NCBI RefSeq assembly: GCF_003014475.1
Contig: NZ_PYGJ01000012.1
Span: forward strand, 1 to 64,000
Length of the DNA stretch: 64,000 nt
Source of the DNA: Shimia abyssi
Lineage (GTDB): Bacteria; Pseudomonadota; Alphaproteobacteria; Rhodobacterales; Rhodobacteraceae
Reading direction: 5' to 3'
Shown: positions 24,329 to 32,944 of the stretch, one piece after another
Position numbering within the stretch: position 1 is the first letter of the stretch
How the letters are laid out: every line of letters starts with the position of its first letter
Translations under genes and position numbers: made by a program
Notes under the pieces: generated by a model
Told to the model about the DNA's origin: nothing
The model's database searches: none
The model's input: only the letters and a program-made list of their open reading frames with translations

Positions 24329-26355
24329 TTCAACGGCCACGGCAGATCAACCGCCCCTTGCAACAGGCCCGGAGGGAAGTCGCGGTTCAACGCGCCTGCC
24401 ATCAGGCACATGAAGCCGATACCGCAGGCGGCCAGGATTAAGGTTTTGCCCCAACCCGCGCCCGCGCGCACCCGCAGGAAAGCGATCAGGAAGCCAACCA
24501 GCGCAAGGATGAAGCCCAGGAACCACGTGGCGACGATCAACCCGGCGAACCAGGCCAGCGTGGACCACAGCCCATAGGGCGCATCCGCGTCCTCGCCCGC
24601 GACTTCCTTATCGGCAAAGATCGCGTCTCCTTCCTGGCGTCGCATCATCTGCACCAGCAAGATCAGGCAGCACAGCAAAGCAAGGCTTCCCACCACCAGC
24701 GGGATGATCTTGTCGGTCAGGTTATAGTCCGGGATCATGTTGGCGTTGATCAGGGCGACCACCAGATAGGCGGCAATCACAAGAAGGAAGATCAGCGGCG
24801 CGCGTTTCGAGCCCGACTGAACCTCGCCTTCGGCCATAATGGCTTTCGCCTGACGAAGGCCCAGCACCACCGACACAAGGGTGATGATGATCAGTACGAT
24901 CACGATGGGCGAGAAGACGTAGTCGATACCTTCCTCGAAGCTTTTGCGGAAACGGAAGGACGCGATTTGGAACGCTTGGTTCGAGAACTTCTCGACCGGG
25001 TTGGACAGCACAAAACCGATCAGGAAGGCCGGGCGCGACCAGTCAAAGCGGCGCAGGAAGATGCCGATCAGGCCGATGGCGAACAGCGCCAGAAGGTCTT
25101 CGAAGTTCTGGCCCGACTGGAACGCCGCAAAGCTGATCAGCATAAACAGGAACGGCGCCAGATAGGTGAACCGGATCGTCGTCAGCTTGGCGATCCCGCC
25201 CGAAGCTGCGATACACAGGATCGTGCCCACCACATTGGCCAAAGCCAAGAGCCATACGATCGAATATGTGATGTCGAGGTTGTTTTTCAGCATCGCCGGT
25301 CCGACTTCGATGTCGCCCGAGCCCAGCAGGGCAATCGCGCCGATGAAAATCGCCATCGAGCCTGAACCGGGAATGCCGAACAGAAGGGTGGGGACCAGTC
25401 CGCCGCCCTCTTTCGCGTTGTTCGAGCTTTCCGGCCCGATCACACCCCGCACTTCGCCTTTGCCGAAGTTCGTTTTGTCCTTGGTGGTTTGTACCGTGTG
25501 GCCATAGGCGATCCAGTCCACGACTGATCCGCCAAGGCCGGGAATGATCCCCACCACGACACCGATGATCGAGCAGCGCACCGACAGCCATTTGTTTGCC
25601 ATCCAGTCGCGTACGCCGTCCATCCAGCCGGCGCCAAGTGACGCACCTTTGGCGATGGACCGATCCTGACGCAGCAACGAAACGATCTCGGGGATGGCGA
25701 AGATGCCAAGGCCCACGATGACCAGCTTCAGCCCGTCGGTCAGATAGGGAATGTCATAGGTCGCCATGCGCAGAGAGCCTCCGGCATCCGCTTCGCCAAT
25801 AGTGCCGATCATCATGCCCAACCCGGCAGCGGCCAGACCCTTCAAGGCAAAGCGCCCCGCAAGGATAGCGACCATGGACAGGCCCAGAATGGTGATCATC
25901 AACATCTCGGGCAGGCCGAACGCCAACACGATGGGGCGGGCGACCAGAATGAACATGGTCAGGAAGGTCGCGCCCACAAGTCCGCCAAATAGGGACGAGG
26001 TAAAGGCCGCGGCCAAAGCCCGTGCGGCCTGACCGTTTTTGGCCATTGGGAATCCGTCCAGCACCGTCGCCTGTGATGCGGATGACCCGGGGATCCCCAT
26101 AAGAACCGACGCGAATGTGTCCGAGGTCGGCACAACGGCGACCATGCCAATCATCAGCGCCAGACCCAGCACCGGGTCCATTCCGAACATGAAGGGCAGA
26201 AGCAGGGACAGGCCTGCGATGCCGCCCAGACCGGGGAACACGCCCACGGCCAGACCCATGACGACACCAAGGACCAGATAGCCCAGAACAACGGGTTGCA
26301 AGATCAGAGCCCACGCGTCTCCAAGCGCAGGAAGTGCGGTGGCGAAAATCTCCAT
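24325..26355 (-). CDS. Fused TctA-TctB tripartite tricarboxylate transporter membrane protein
   Basis: This protein of about 676 residues combines the large (TctA) and small (TctB) membrane subunits. Residues about 1-500 are TctA, with VFPGLGGIAGLSLLLPFMF and GIPGSSASQATVLDGFPMAK near the start and a repeated GIIPGLGGSVVDWIAYGH later. From about 535 a TctB-like unit with four membrane segments follows (starting near IIPLVVGSLALLCCLILLVQ, ending with a PPGLLQ tail). These are usually separate genes; here they share one frame with no break. Start ATG at 26355 is chosen (MEIFATALPALG) over an upstream in-frame ATG. It imports carboxylates together with TctC. Confidence 0.88.
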   Translation of the reverse strand: MEIFATALPALGDAWALILQPVVLGYLVLGVVMGLAVGVFPGLGGIAGLSLLLPFMFGMDPVLGLALMIGMVAVVPTSDTFASVLMGIPGSSASQATVLDGFPMAKNGQAARALAAAFTSSLFGGLVGATFLTMFILVARPIVLAFGLPEMLMITILGLSMVAILAGRFALKGLAAAGLGMMIGTIGEADAGGSLRMATYDIPYLTDGLKLVIVGLGIFAIPEIVSLLRQDRSIAKGASLGAGWMDGVRDWMANKWLSVRCSIIGVVVGIIPGLGGSVVDWIAYGHTVQTTKDKTNFGKGEVRGVIGPESSNNAKEGGGLVPTLLFGIPGSGSMAIFIGAIALLGSGDIEVGPAMLKNNLDITYSIVWLLALANVVGTILCIAASGGIAKLTTIRFTYLAPFLFMLISFAAFQSGQNFEDLLALFAIGLIGIFLRRFDWSRPAFLIGFVLSNPVEKFSNQAFQIASFRFRKSFEEGIDYVFSPIVIVLIIITLVSVVLGLRQAKAIMAEGEVQSGSKRAPLIFLLVIAAYLVVALINANMIPDYNLTDKIIPLVVGSLALLCCLILLVQMMRRQEGDAIFADKEVAGEDADAPYGLWSTLAWFAGLIVATWFLGFILALVGFLIAFLRVRAGAGWGKTLILAACGIGFMCLMAGALNRDFPPGLLQGAVDLPWPLK

Positions 26356-26429
26356 GGGAGCCGCCTTTCTGTTAGGAAATGTTGGCAAGGGCGCGCGATC
26401 GATTGCGGACCGCGCGCCGAAAAGGTCGC

Positions 26430-27518
26430 TTACTTCAGCGAGACACCATATGCGTTTTGCAGCCAGTCAGTGACATAGGCTTTGGCGCTGTCCGGCACTT
26501 GCGTGGCTGTGCCAAGCGCGCCCTGAGCACCTTCGCCAGTGAAGACCGGGTATTTGCCAACGCGCTTAGACGAGATCTCGGCGAAATCAGCGCGGGCTAC
26601 GACATCTTGGAACGCTTTGGTGTAGGTGTCGATCACGTCCTGCGGCGTGCCAGCGGGCAGGAAGGCCAGTTTCTGAACCGGGAATCCGGCCACGAAGAAG
26701 GCTTTCCATGCGTCCCACGCATCGCCCGAGGTTTCGCAACCATCGGTGGCTTGGCAGACTTCCTTGAAGGTCGCGATATCGGGGAAGGTCGGGTCACGCA
26801 CGATGTTGCCATCGGCGTCCAGAGCGCCCCAAGTCATCATCGGAATGGCCTTGCCATCATTGACCAGCGCGGTCGATCCGCCCAGATAACCGGACGAGGT
26901 CTGGTAGTCGATGTTGGCCTCGCCACGCTCGAACATCAGACGACCATCGCCGCGACCTTTGATGCCGAAGACAGGCTCAACATTCATGCCCAGCATTTGC
27001 CACGCCAGCAGGGGTACAAGGTCAAGGCGAGTTGCACCCTGCGAGCCGTAGATGAAATCGGTGTCTTTCAGCGCGTTGGCCGAGCCGTCAAACTTGGCAC
27101 CATCTTCGGCGTTCAGGTAAGCAACACCGCCGGTGCCAGACGCCATGACTGGGTTCCAGTCATTATATTCATAGCGTACGCGGGGGTCGCCCAGCAGATA
27201 GGGGAATTGCGTCGACCCCGAGGTGCCGAACAACAACGTGCCGTCTTCGTGCTCTTGTTCTTGGAACCAGTTGGCCCCTTTGGTGGAACCAGCACCGGGC
27301 ATAAATTTCACGACCACGGTCGGCTTGCCGGGCAGGGCTTCAGACAGCAGCGGGCCGAAGAAGTTCGCCCATTTGGCCGAGCCACCGGTTTCCGAGAACG
27401 GGATGACCCATTCGATGGTCTTGCCGGTGAAATCGACTTCGGCAGCGGCGGGAGCCGCGATGCCGGCAGCGGCGATAAAGCCCATAACAGCACGACGGGT
27501 GAAGTTAAATTTGGTCAT
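26430..27518 (-). CDS. tctC: TctC-type tripartite tricarboxylate transporter binding protein
   Basis: This protein of about 362 residues is a periplasmic binding protein of the TTT family. It begins with FNFTRRAVMGFIAAAGIAAP, a signal peptide with twin Arg before a hydrophobic core. Then IEWVIPFSETGGSAKWANFF and VKFMPGAGSTKGANWFQEQ contain the two conserved loops that hold the ligand's carboxylate. AGGGAGG precedes the ATG at 27518. It supplies ligand to the TctAB fusion downstream. The divergent gene, tctD, encodes its presumed regulator. The specific ligand (citrate-like or other carboxylate) cannot be deduced. Confidence 0.9.
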   Translation of the reverse strand: MTKFNFTRRAVMGFIAAAGIAAPAAAEVDFTGKTIEWVIPFSETGGSAKWANFFGPLLSEALPGKPTVVVKFMPGAGSTKGANWFQEQEHEDGTLLFGTSGSTQFPYLLGDPRVRYEYNDWNPVMASGTGGVAYLNAEDGAKFDGSANALKDTDFIYGSQGATRLDLVPLLAWQMLGMNVEPVFGIKGRGDGRLMFERGEANIDYQTSSGYLGGSTALVNDGKAIPMMTWGALDADGNIVRDPTFPDIATFKEVCQATDGCETSGDAWDAWKAFFVAGFPVQKLAFLPAGTPQDVIDTYTKAFQDVVARADFAEISSKRVGKYPVFTGEGAQGALGTATQVPDSAKAYVTDWLQNAYGVSLK

Positions 27519-27658
27519 TGGTTCCTCCCTGGTGACCAGACAAACACAAGGGCGTCCTCTTCGCCAGTGCGCAAGCCATATGAATTCTTGGGGTTGATTC
27601 CCCCTTCGATCCAACGATCATGGGAGGCCAACCTTGCGTGAACCTTGCGGAACCGAAA

Positions 27659-28330
27659 ATGCGAATAGTCATCGTCGAAGATAATGAACCACTGGCGAAG
27701 GCAATTTCCTATCGTCTGCGTGACCGTGGGCATGCTGCGGATGTGTTACACGATGGCAGGGATGCAGATGCCTTTCTGGCGCAGGAAAGCGCCGACCTGA
27801 TTGTTCTCGACATCAATCTGCCCGGCAAGACAGGCCTTGAAATCTTGCGGGACTTGCGGGCGCGGGGGGACAATGCCCATGTAATCCTTCTGACCGCCCG
27901 GATCGAGACCAGCGACCGGGTCGCCGGGCTTGACCTTGGGGCGGACGATTATTTGGTAAAACCATTCGAAATGGACGAGCTTGAAGCGCGGATCCGGGCT
28001 CTGTCACGCCGTCGGGACCTGGAATTTGGCGCGATCGAAGCCATTGGCGCGCTGTCCTTTGATCGCACCGCGCGTCAGGTGTCGGCCAACGGATCCTCGC
28101 TGGGGATCCCGCGAAAGGAACTGGCTGTGTTCGAATGTCTACTGGAACGACGTGGCCGGATAGTGTCCAAATCCGTGCTGACGGATCATGTCTATGGGAT
28201 TGGTGCCGATGTTGACGAGACGGCAGTTGAGCCTTTGGTGTCCCGCTTGCGGCGCCGACTGGTCGACCACGGTGTCGCGATTAAAACTGCGCGGGGCCTT
28301 GGCTATATGCTCGATGTGGTTCCCAAATGA
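27659..28330 (+). CDS. TctD-like response regulator
   Basis: This 223-residue OmpR-family response regulator begins MRIVIVEDNEPLAKAISYRL. The receiver domain has the acidic pair in VEDNEP, the phosphoacceptor Asp in DLIVLDINLPGKTGLEILRD (near 51) and Lys in DDYLVKPFEMDELEARIRAL. A winged-helix DNA-binding domain follows from about residue 130 and ends ETAVEPLVSRLRRRL. ATG at 27659 is chosen because the receiver starts there; the frame extends upstream to 27620. It is divergent from tctC, the usual arrangement for tctDE controlling a tricarboxylate transporter. Confidence 0.9.
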   Translation: MRIVIVEDNEPLAKAISYRLRDRGHAADVLHDGRDADAFLAQESADLIVLDINLPGKTGLEILRDLRARGDNAHVILLTARIETSDRVAGLDLGADDYLVKPFEMDELEARIRALSRRRDLEFGAIEAIGALSFDRTARQVSANGSSLGIPRKELAVFECLLERRGRIVSKSVLTDHVYGIGADVDETAVEPLVSRLRRRLVDHGVAIKTARGLGYMLDVVPK

Positions 28331-29727
28331 CGCGGGTTTTTTCTCTGCGTCAGAGGCTCTTCATCCTCATTCTTGTGCCTCTAATGCTGATGGGGCTGGT
28401 GTTGGGTTATTGGCGCGTTGCCGTGGCGCAGGACACAGCCGAAGAATTTTTTGACCGCTCTCTGTTGTCTACTGCATTGGCGATCTCACGCGATGTGGCG
28501 ATCTCCGGAGGCGACGCGCTTTTGCCCTCGACAAGTGACTTGATCAAGGATGCGGCGGGAGGCGAGGTGTTTTATCACGCTACTGGGCCGGGCGGGATCT
28601 ATGTGACGGGCTATGCCTATCCGCCCACTGGGGCCGAATCAGAGATCGATCCTGATACACCACACTACTTCATGGCCGAATATCGCGACGAAGGAGTGCG
28701 TGTTCTGAAAATCGTGGAACGGGTCACCAGCGATGGTGTGTCCGGTAATGCCACAGTGACCGTCTGGCAGAGGTTGTCCGAACGCAACCGCTTTGCCACG
28801 CAACTTGCCTTTCGTGCCGTTGGACTGATCGGGGGGTTGCTTCTAACCCTTGCCTTGGTGGTGTGGTTTGGCGTTGCACGTGGATTGCGCCCGCTGCTTG
28901 ACCTTCAACAAGCCATCGAGGTCCGTTCACCCGACGACCTGGGTCAGATCCGACGCCCTATTCCAATCGAGGCGCAGGGCATTGTCGAAACGCTTAACCG
29001 CCTGTTTGCTAGGGTGCAGGACAGCATGACGGCCCAACAGGTCTTTATCTCAAACGCTGCCCACCAGTTGCGCAACCCGGCTGCGTCAGTGCAGTCCATG
29101 GCCGAAAGTTTGCGCGATGCGCAAAACAGTGAGGACCAACAACAGAGAATCGAAGACCTTGTCGTTGCGGCGCGCGCGTCGACACGCGTGACAGAACAGT
29201 TGCTTTCTATGGATCGACTGCGCCAGCCCATGCCCGGCAATCGCCGATCGAGATTTGACCTGTCCGAATTGCTCAGGACGATATGTGCAGATATGGGTCC
29301 CGAGGTGTTGTCGCGTAATATCGAGTTCGAACTTATCGCGACGAGACATCCGATCGAAATGACGGGTGACCGAGTGTTCATTGCCGAGGCAATTAAAAAC
29401 ATGATCGACAATGCGACGAAGCACGGCGGCCCCAAGCTGAGCTCGATTGTGGTGTGCTTACGGCAGGACGGGAACAAGGCATTGATCACAGTTTATGACG
29501 ATGGAAAGAACTTGTCCCCAAGTGAAAGTGAAACGGCCCTTGGGCGTTTTTCACAAGTTGAGCCGTCGCAGGGAAGCGGTCTTGGTCTTTCCATTGTTTC
29601 AGCGGTTGCAGAGCGACACGGCGGGAATCTTGTGATTGACCAAGTGGAAATTGGCGCAAGTCTAACTCTTTCTTTGATGCTTCAAGCAGAAGGAGAATCT
29701 GAGCCACATTGGACGCCATTCAGATGA
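28327..29727 (+). CDS. TctE-like sensor histidine kinase
   Basis: This 466-residue kinase has two membrane segments: RLFILILVPLMLMGLVLGYW near residue 10-30 and VGLIGGLLLTLALVVWFGVA near 165-185. The periplasmic sensor domain between them would detect the carboxylate. The dimerisation helix carries the phosphoacceptor His in NAAHQLRNPAASVQS (near 240). The N box is NMIDNATKHGG and the G box GSGLGLSIVSAVAERHGG. Its ATG overlaps the tctD stop as ATGA. Its stop lies 83 bases before the IS at 29811, marking the right end of cassette B. Confidence 0.9.
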   Translation: MTRVFSLRQRLFILILVPLMLMGLVLGYWRVAVAQDTAEEFFDRSLLSTALAISRDVAISGGDALLPSTSDLIKDAAGGEVFYHATGPGGIYVTGYAYPPTGAESEIDPDTPHYFMAEYRDEGVRVLKIVERVTSDGVSGNATVTVWQRLSERNRFATQLAFRAVGLIGGLLLTLALVVWFGVARGLRPLLDLQQAIEVRSPDDLGQIRRPIPIEAQGIVETLNRLFARVQDSMTAQQVFISNAAHQLRNPAASVQSMAESLRDAQNSEDQQQRIEDLVVAARASTRVTEQLLSMDRLRQPMPGNRRSRFDLSELLRTICADMGPEVLSRNIEFELIATRHPIEMTGDRVFIAEAIKNMIDNATKHGGPKLSSIVVCLRQDGNKALITVYDDGKNLSPSESETALGRFSQVEPSQGSGLGLSIVSAVAERHGGNLVIDQVEIGASLTLSLMLQAEGESEPHWTPFR

Positions 29728-29810
29728 TTGTAGAGCAACAGCAGATATTTGCGGAAAGGAACATCAGGATAAAACAGTAGGCAATGCTGACCGACTTGAA
29801 ACCACTTACC

Positions 29811-30626
29811 GGCACTGTCAGAAGAAACTCGGTTGTGAAGGGCAAGGTGCCGATCTAGCCTTCGGTCATGACAAACCGTTCACCATTTCGCTACTTCAAA
29901 ACCGGCCCAGACATCATCCGCTTAGCGGTAATGCTCTACGTCAGGTTTCCGCTCTCGCTTAGAAACGTGGAAGATCTGCTGCACGAACGGGGCATTGATG
30001 TGAGCCATGAAACTGTACGGTTTTGGTGGAACAGATTTGGTCCTATGTTTGCTGCTGAAATACGCAGAAAACGGGTCAGTCGGATGGGATGCTACTCGAA
30101 CTGGCGTTGGCATCTCGATGAAGTTTTCGTGAAAATTAACGTTAAACGACACTACCTTTGGCGCGGTAGATCACGAAGGGGAGGTGCTGGAAAGCTATGT
30201 AACGAAGCGCCGAGATCGCGCCGCAGCTCTTCAGTTCTTGAAGAAAGCGATGAAAATATATGGGTCACCGGAAGTCATCGTGACCGGCAATTTGCGTTCG
30301 TATGGTGCCGCGATGAAGGTTATTGGGAATGTGGTGAAGCAAGAAACCGGCCGTTGTAAGAACAATCGCGCAGAAAATTCACATCTACCTTTTCGAAGAC
30401 GGGAGCGAGCGATGCACCGCTTTCGTCGTTTGCGAAGTCTGCAGAAATTTGTGCCCGTTCATACTTCTGTTTCCGACCATTTCAATAAGGAGCGCAGCCT
30501 TTCCCAAAGAGATCAATTCACGACGAACCGCATCGCTGCTCTTGCCGAGTGGCGCGGTCTTTGCGCGGCTTAAAGGACAGCCATACTGGCCAAGTAGAGA
30601 CTGGTTCGAATTGGTCTGACACCGCC
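29811..30626 (+). mobile_element. IS6-type insertion sequence, transposase inactivated (second close copy)
   Basis: This 816-base element is a near twin of the one at 20282 and is in the same orientation. Left end GGCACTGTCAGAAGAA and right end, complementary, GGCGGTGTCAGACCAA share 12 of 16 positions. The same 2-base loss and the same catalytic Asp-to-Gly change are present (IVTGNLRSYG), so the two copies descend from one already defective element. It ends 11 bases before the mechanosensitive channel stop codon. No target duplication is visible. Confidence 0.9.
29868..30573 (+). pseudogene. Frameshifted IS6-family transposase (second close copy)
   Basis: The first frame starts MTNRSPFRYFKTGPDIIRL at 29868 and runs past the WRWHLDEVFVKIN block. 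The frame breaks near 30165 within TGGCGCGGTAGATCAC, and the C-terminal half resumes in the next frame and ends at 30573 with ALAEWRGLCAA. The lesions match those of the 20339 copy. Confidence 0.88.
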
Positions 30627-30637
30627 AAAGTTGTACT

Positions 30638-32944
30638 TTAAGGTTCGTCAGGAATTGGCTTTGGAGGGCCAACGGGTCCTTGGGCCGCCTCTTGGGCTGC
30701 ACCTGCAACGGCACTGCGTTGTTCTTCGGATAAATGTTCACCACCCTCGATTTCGACTTTGACGTTTCGTTCGGCCATACGAATGCCGTTTGCCTCGAAG
30801 ATGTCCCTAACCTTTTGATAGGCGTCGCGTCGGACCAACCATTGTTCGCCCGGTTTGGTCATGAATTTCACCCCGACGACCATGTTGAACTCCTCCATCC
30901 GGCGAACGCCCTGAGACTTCAATGTGCTCAAGATAGAAGGGCCGTAATGCTCATTTGCTTGCAACTCGGCGCCTACCTTTTTGACGAGCTTTTTGACCAA
31001 TTGCAGATCGGTGTCGAATGGAACGCGGAATTCCAACTTCATGATCACCCAGTCTCGGCTGTGGTTGGTCAGGCTTTTGAGCTCGCCATAGGGTACTGTG
31101 TGCACCTTGCCACGATGGTGGCGGATGCGCATTGATCTGACAGAGATGCCTTCGACTGTACCCATGAGATCGCCCACTTCGATGTATTCACCCAGCCTGA
31201 ACGCGTCGTCGATAAGAAAAAAGATGCCGGCCACAATGTCACGCACCAGAGATTGGGTGCCAAAGCCAATTGCGATGCCCACGATTCCGGCGCCCGCGAG
31301 GATTGGAGCAATGTTCACACCAGCGGCGCTCAGCACGCTTAGGATGACCATGATAAGCAAAGTTACCATCAATATCGTCCGTAACAGGGGCAACAATGTA
31401 ATCATTCGGGCCTCTGGCCCCGGAGCCTGACCGTCGACAGGTGGTTCGTAGTCGGCAATGCGTTTGTCGATTACCGATTTGGCCCATGTCCAAACCAGAT
31501 CTGCGAGGAGCAGGGCAACAATACTGTCGATCAGAATTTCGAGAATTCTGCCAACGAGACTGCGATCGGAGGAAAGGTCAAAGATATTCACACCCCAAGC
31601 GGACGAGAGCACCACGACACCCGAAATGATGAAGACAAACCGCGCCGCGCGCTGCACAATTGGGCGAGTGGCGACATAAGGGTCGGCAAACTCTGGTACA
31701 TCAGGCTGCGGCTCGCCTTCCAGCAACTTTCCTTCGCCTTCGGCTGCTGCAAAGTCATCTAGTGCCTTTTGTGCTTCGCCCATGTGTGCTTCGTTTAATG
31801 CGGCGGTAGACTGATCAAAGAAGTGATCGATCCAAGCGCGCATCAATTTTAGGCTAGGCACCATCATGCCAATGACCAAAACGGCCCACATAGCGGAGAA
31901 CAATCCGCTGAGCCAAAGGGCGAACACGACCCCCACAAGGATCATGAGAAAGTTGCGCCAAAAAAGGATCGCGCGCGGCGCGACAGCCATGTCACAAAGG
32001 ACCGGGAGCCGCCTGAATGCTACCCATATGCACGACCAAATCACGAGAAGAACAGCCAGTGCCAATGTCACGGTTTGTGCCAGCGCTACGGTGGCGAGGC
32101 TGGTGTCGATATCCATTCCGTGTTGCTCGACGATGCGGTTCAGCGTGTATGACAAAGCGAAGGCAAGGACGATGGCAAATGCCATAATGCAAATCAGGCG
32201 GTGCAGGAATTTGGCGGCCTTTGTCCCGTAGGGAACCAGACGCAATTCAGGCGCTCTTGGGGCCTGGAAAAACAGTGAAATGGTGGTCAAGATACGGAAC
32301 AACAGCACAGACACCAGTAAGTCCAAGACAATGCCCTCCAACAATGGATGCCAGTCAAAGCTGTCGAATGCGCCAATGCTGCCCACGGCAAAAATTGCAA
32401 GACCTGTAAAGATGATGGCAGCGCGAACGAGTGCTCCGACAAATTTCTGAGAAGGCGCGTCTTTGGGGGCTTGTTCAATACGCAGCAGAGGTCGGCGCAG
32501 AAATTGACGATAGAGCCATTCCAGTCCGAATCCGATGAGTAAAAAGATCAGAATATAAGTGACAGAGCGAACCTTTTGGGCGTGAGAAAGCTCAGTGTCC
32601 CAGACATCCTGTAGCACCGCAGGCATCTGCGGTAACACTTCCCAAGCCAAAATCAGAGACTGAGCGCGGGCTGAAATCCGTTCGATTTGCGTATCAATCT
32701 GCTCTCTGAGAGTCAGCACGGATCCGTTGTCGAGCGAGCCATCGGTGTTAGCACTTTCTGTGATCCAGTTTTGAATAGTTGGATCACCCAGCAGGCGCAG
32801 GAACTCTTTAACATCGTTTGGGGATGGGTCAGAGACTGCGACCGTCTCGGAACTGGCGGAGCTTGGAGCAAACTGGGCTTGTGCCGTCATGGCACATGCG
32901 TGCAGTACAACAAATGTTAGGGCAATTCTCAGAAAACCCATCAT
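30638..32944 (-). CDS. Large MscS-family mechanosensitive ion channel
   Basis: This 768-residue protein starts with a likely signal peptide (RIALTFVVLHACAMTAQAQF) and a periplasmic N-terminal region, followed by about ten to eleven hydrophobic segments. The MscS pore and beta domain lie near the C-terminus, in GIAIGFGTQSLVRDIVAGIF then DDAFRLGEYIEVGDLMGTVE. The size resembles MscK/YbdG-like large channels rather than the 286-residue MscS. It opens under membrane tension to release solutes. The ATG overlaps the preceding ferredoxin-domain gene as ATGA, so the two are translated together. The tail (after residue 735) is rich in Gly, Ala and Pro. Confidence 0.9.
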   Translation of the reverse strand: MMGFLRIALTFVVLHACAMTAQAQFAPSSASSETVAVSDPSPNDVKEFLRLLGDPTIQNWITESANTDGSLDNGSVLTLREQIDTQIERISARAQSLILAWEVLPQMPAVLQDVWDTELSHAQKVRSVTYILIFLLIGFGLEWLYRQFLRRPLLRIEQAPKDAPSQKFVGALVRAAIIFTGLAIFAVGSIGAFDSFDWHPLLEGIVLDLLVSVLLFRILTTISLFFQAPRAPELRLVPYGTKAAKFLHRLICIMAFAIVLAFALSYTLNRIVEQHGMDIDTSLATVALAQTVTLALAVLLVIWSCIWVAFRRLPVLCDMAVAPRAILFWRNFLMILVGVVFALWLSGLFSAMWAVLVIGMMVPSLKLMRAWIDHFFDQSTAALNEAHMGEAQKALDDFAAAEGEGKLLEGEPQPDVPEFADPYVATRPIVQRAARFVFIISGVVVLSSAWGVNIFDLSSDRSLVGRILEILIDSIVALLLADLVWTWAKSVIDKRIADYEPPVDGQAPGPEARMITLLPLLRTILMVTLLIMVILSVLSAAGVNIAPILAGAGIVGIAIGFGTQSLVRDIVAGIFFLIDDAFRLGEYIEVGDLMGTVEGISVRSMRIRHHRGKVHTVPYGELKSLTNHSRDWVIMKLEFRVPFDTDLQLVKKLVKKVGAELQANEHYGPSILSTLKSQGVRRMEEFNMVVGVKFMTKPGEQWLVRRDAYQKVRDIFEANGIRMAERNVKVEIEGGEHLSEEQRSAVAGAAQEAAQGPVGPPKPIPDEP

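Noticed and set aside
26379-27641. 420-codon open frame on the + strand
   Set aside because: Antisense to tctC, which has a clear signal peptide and family motifs; the + frame has none.
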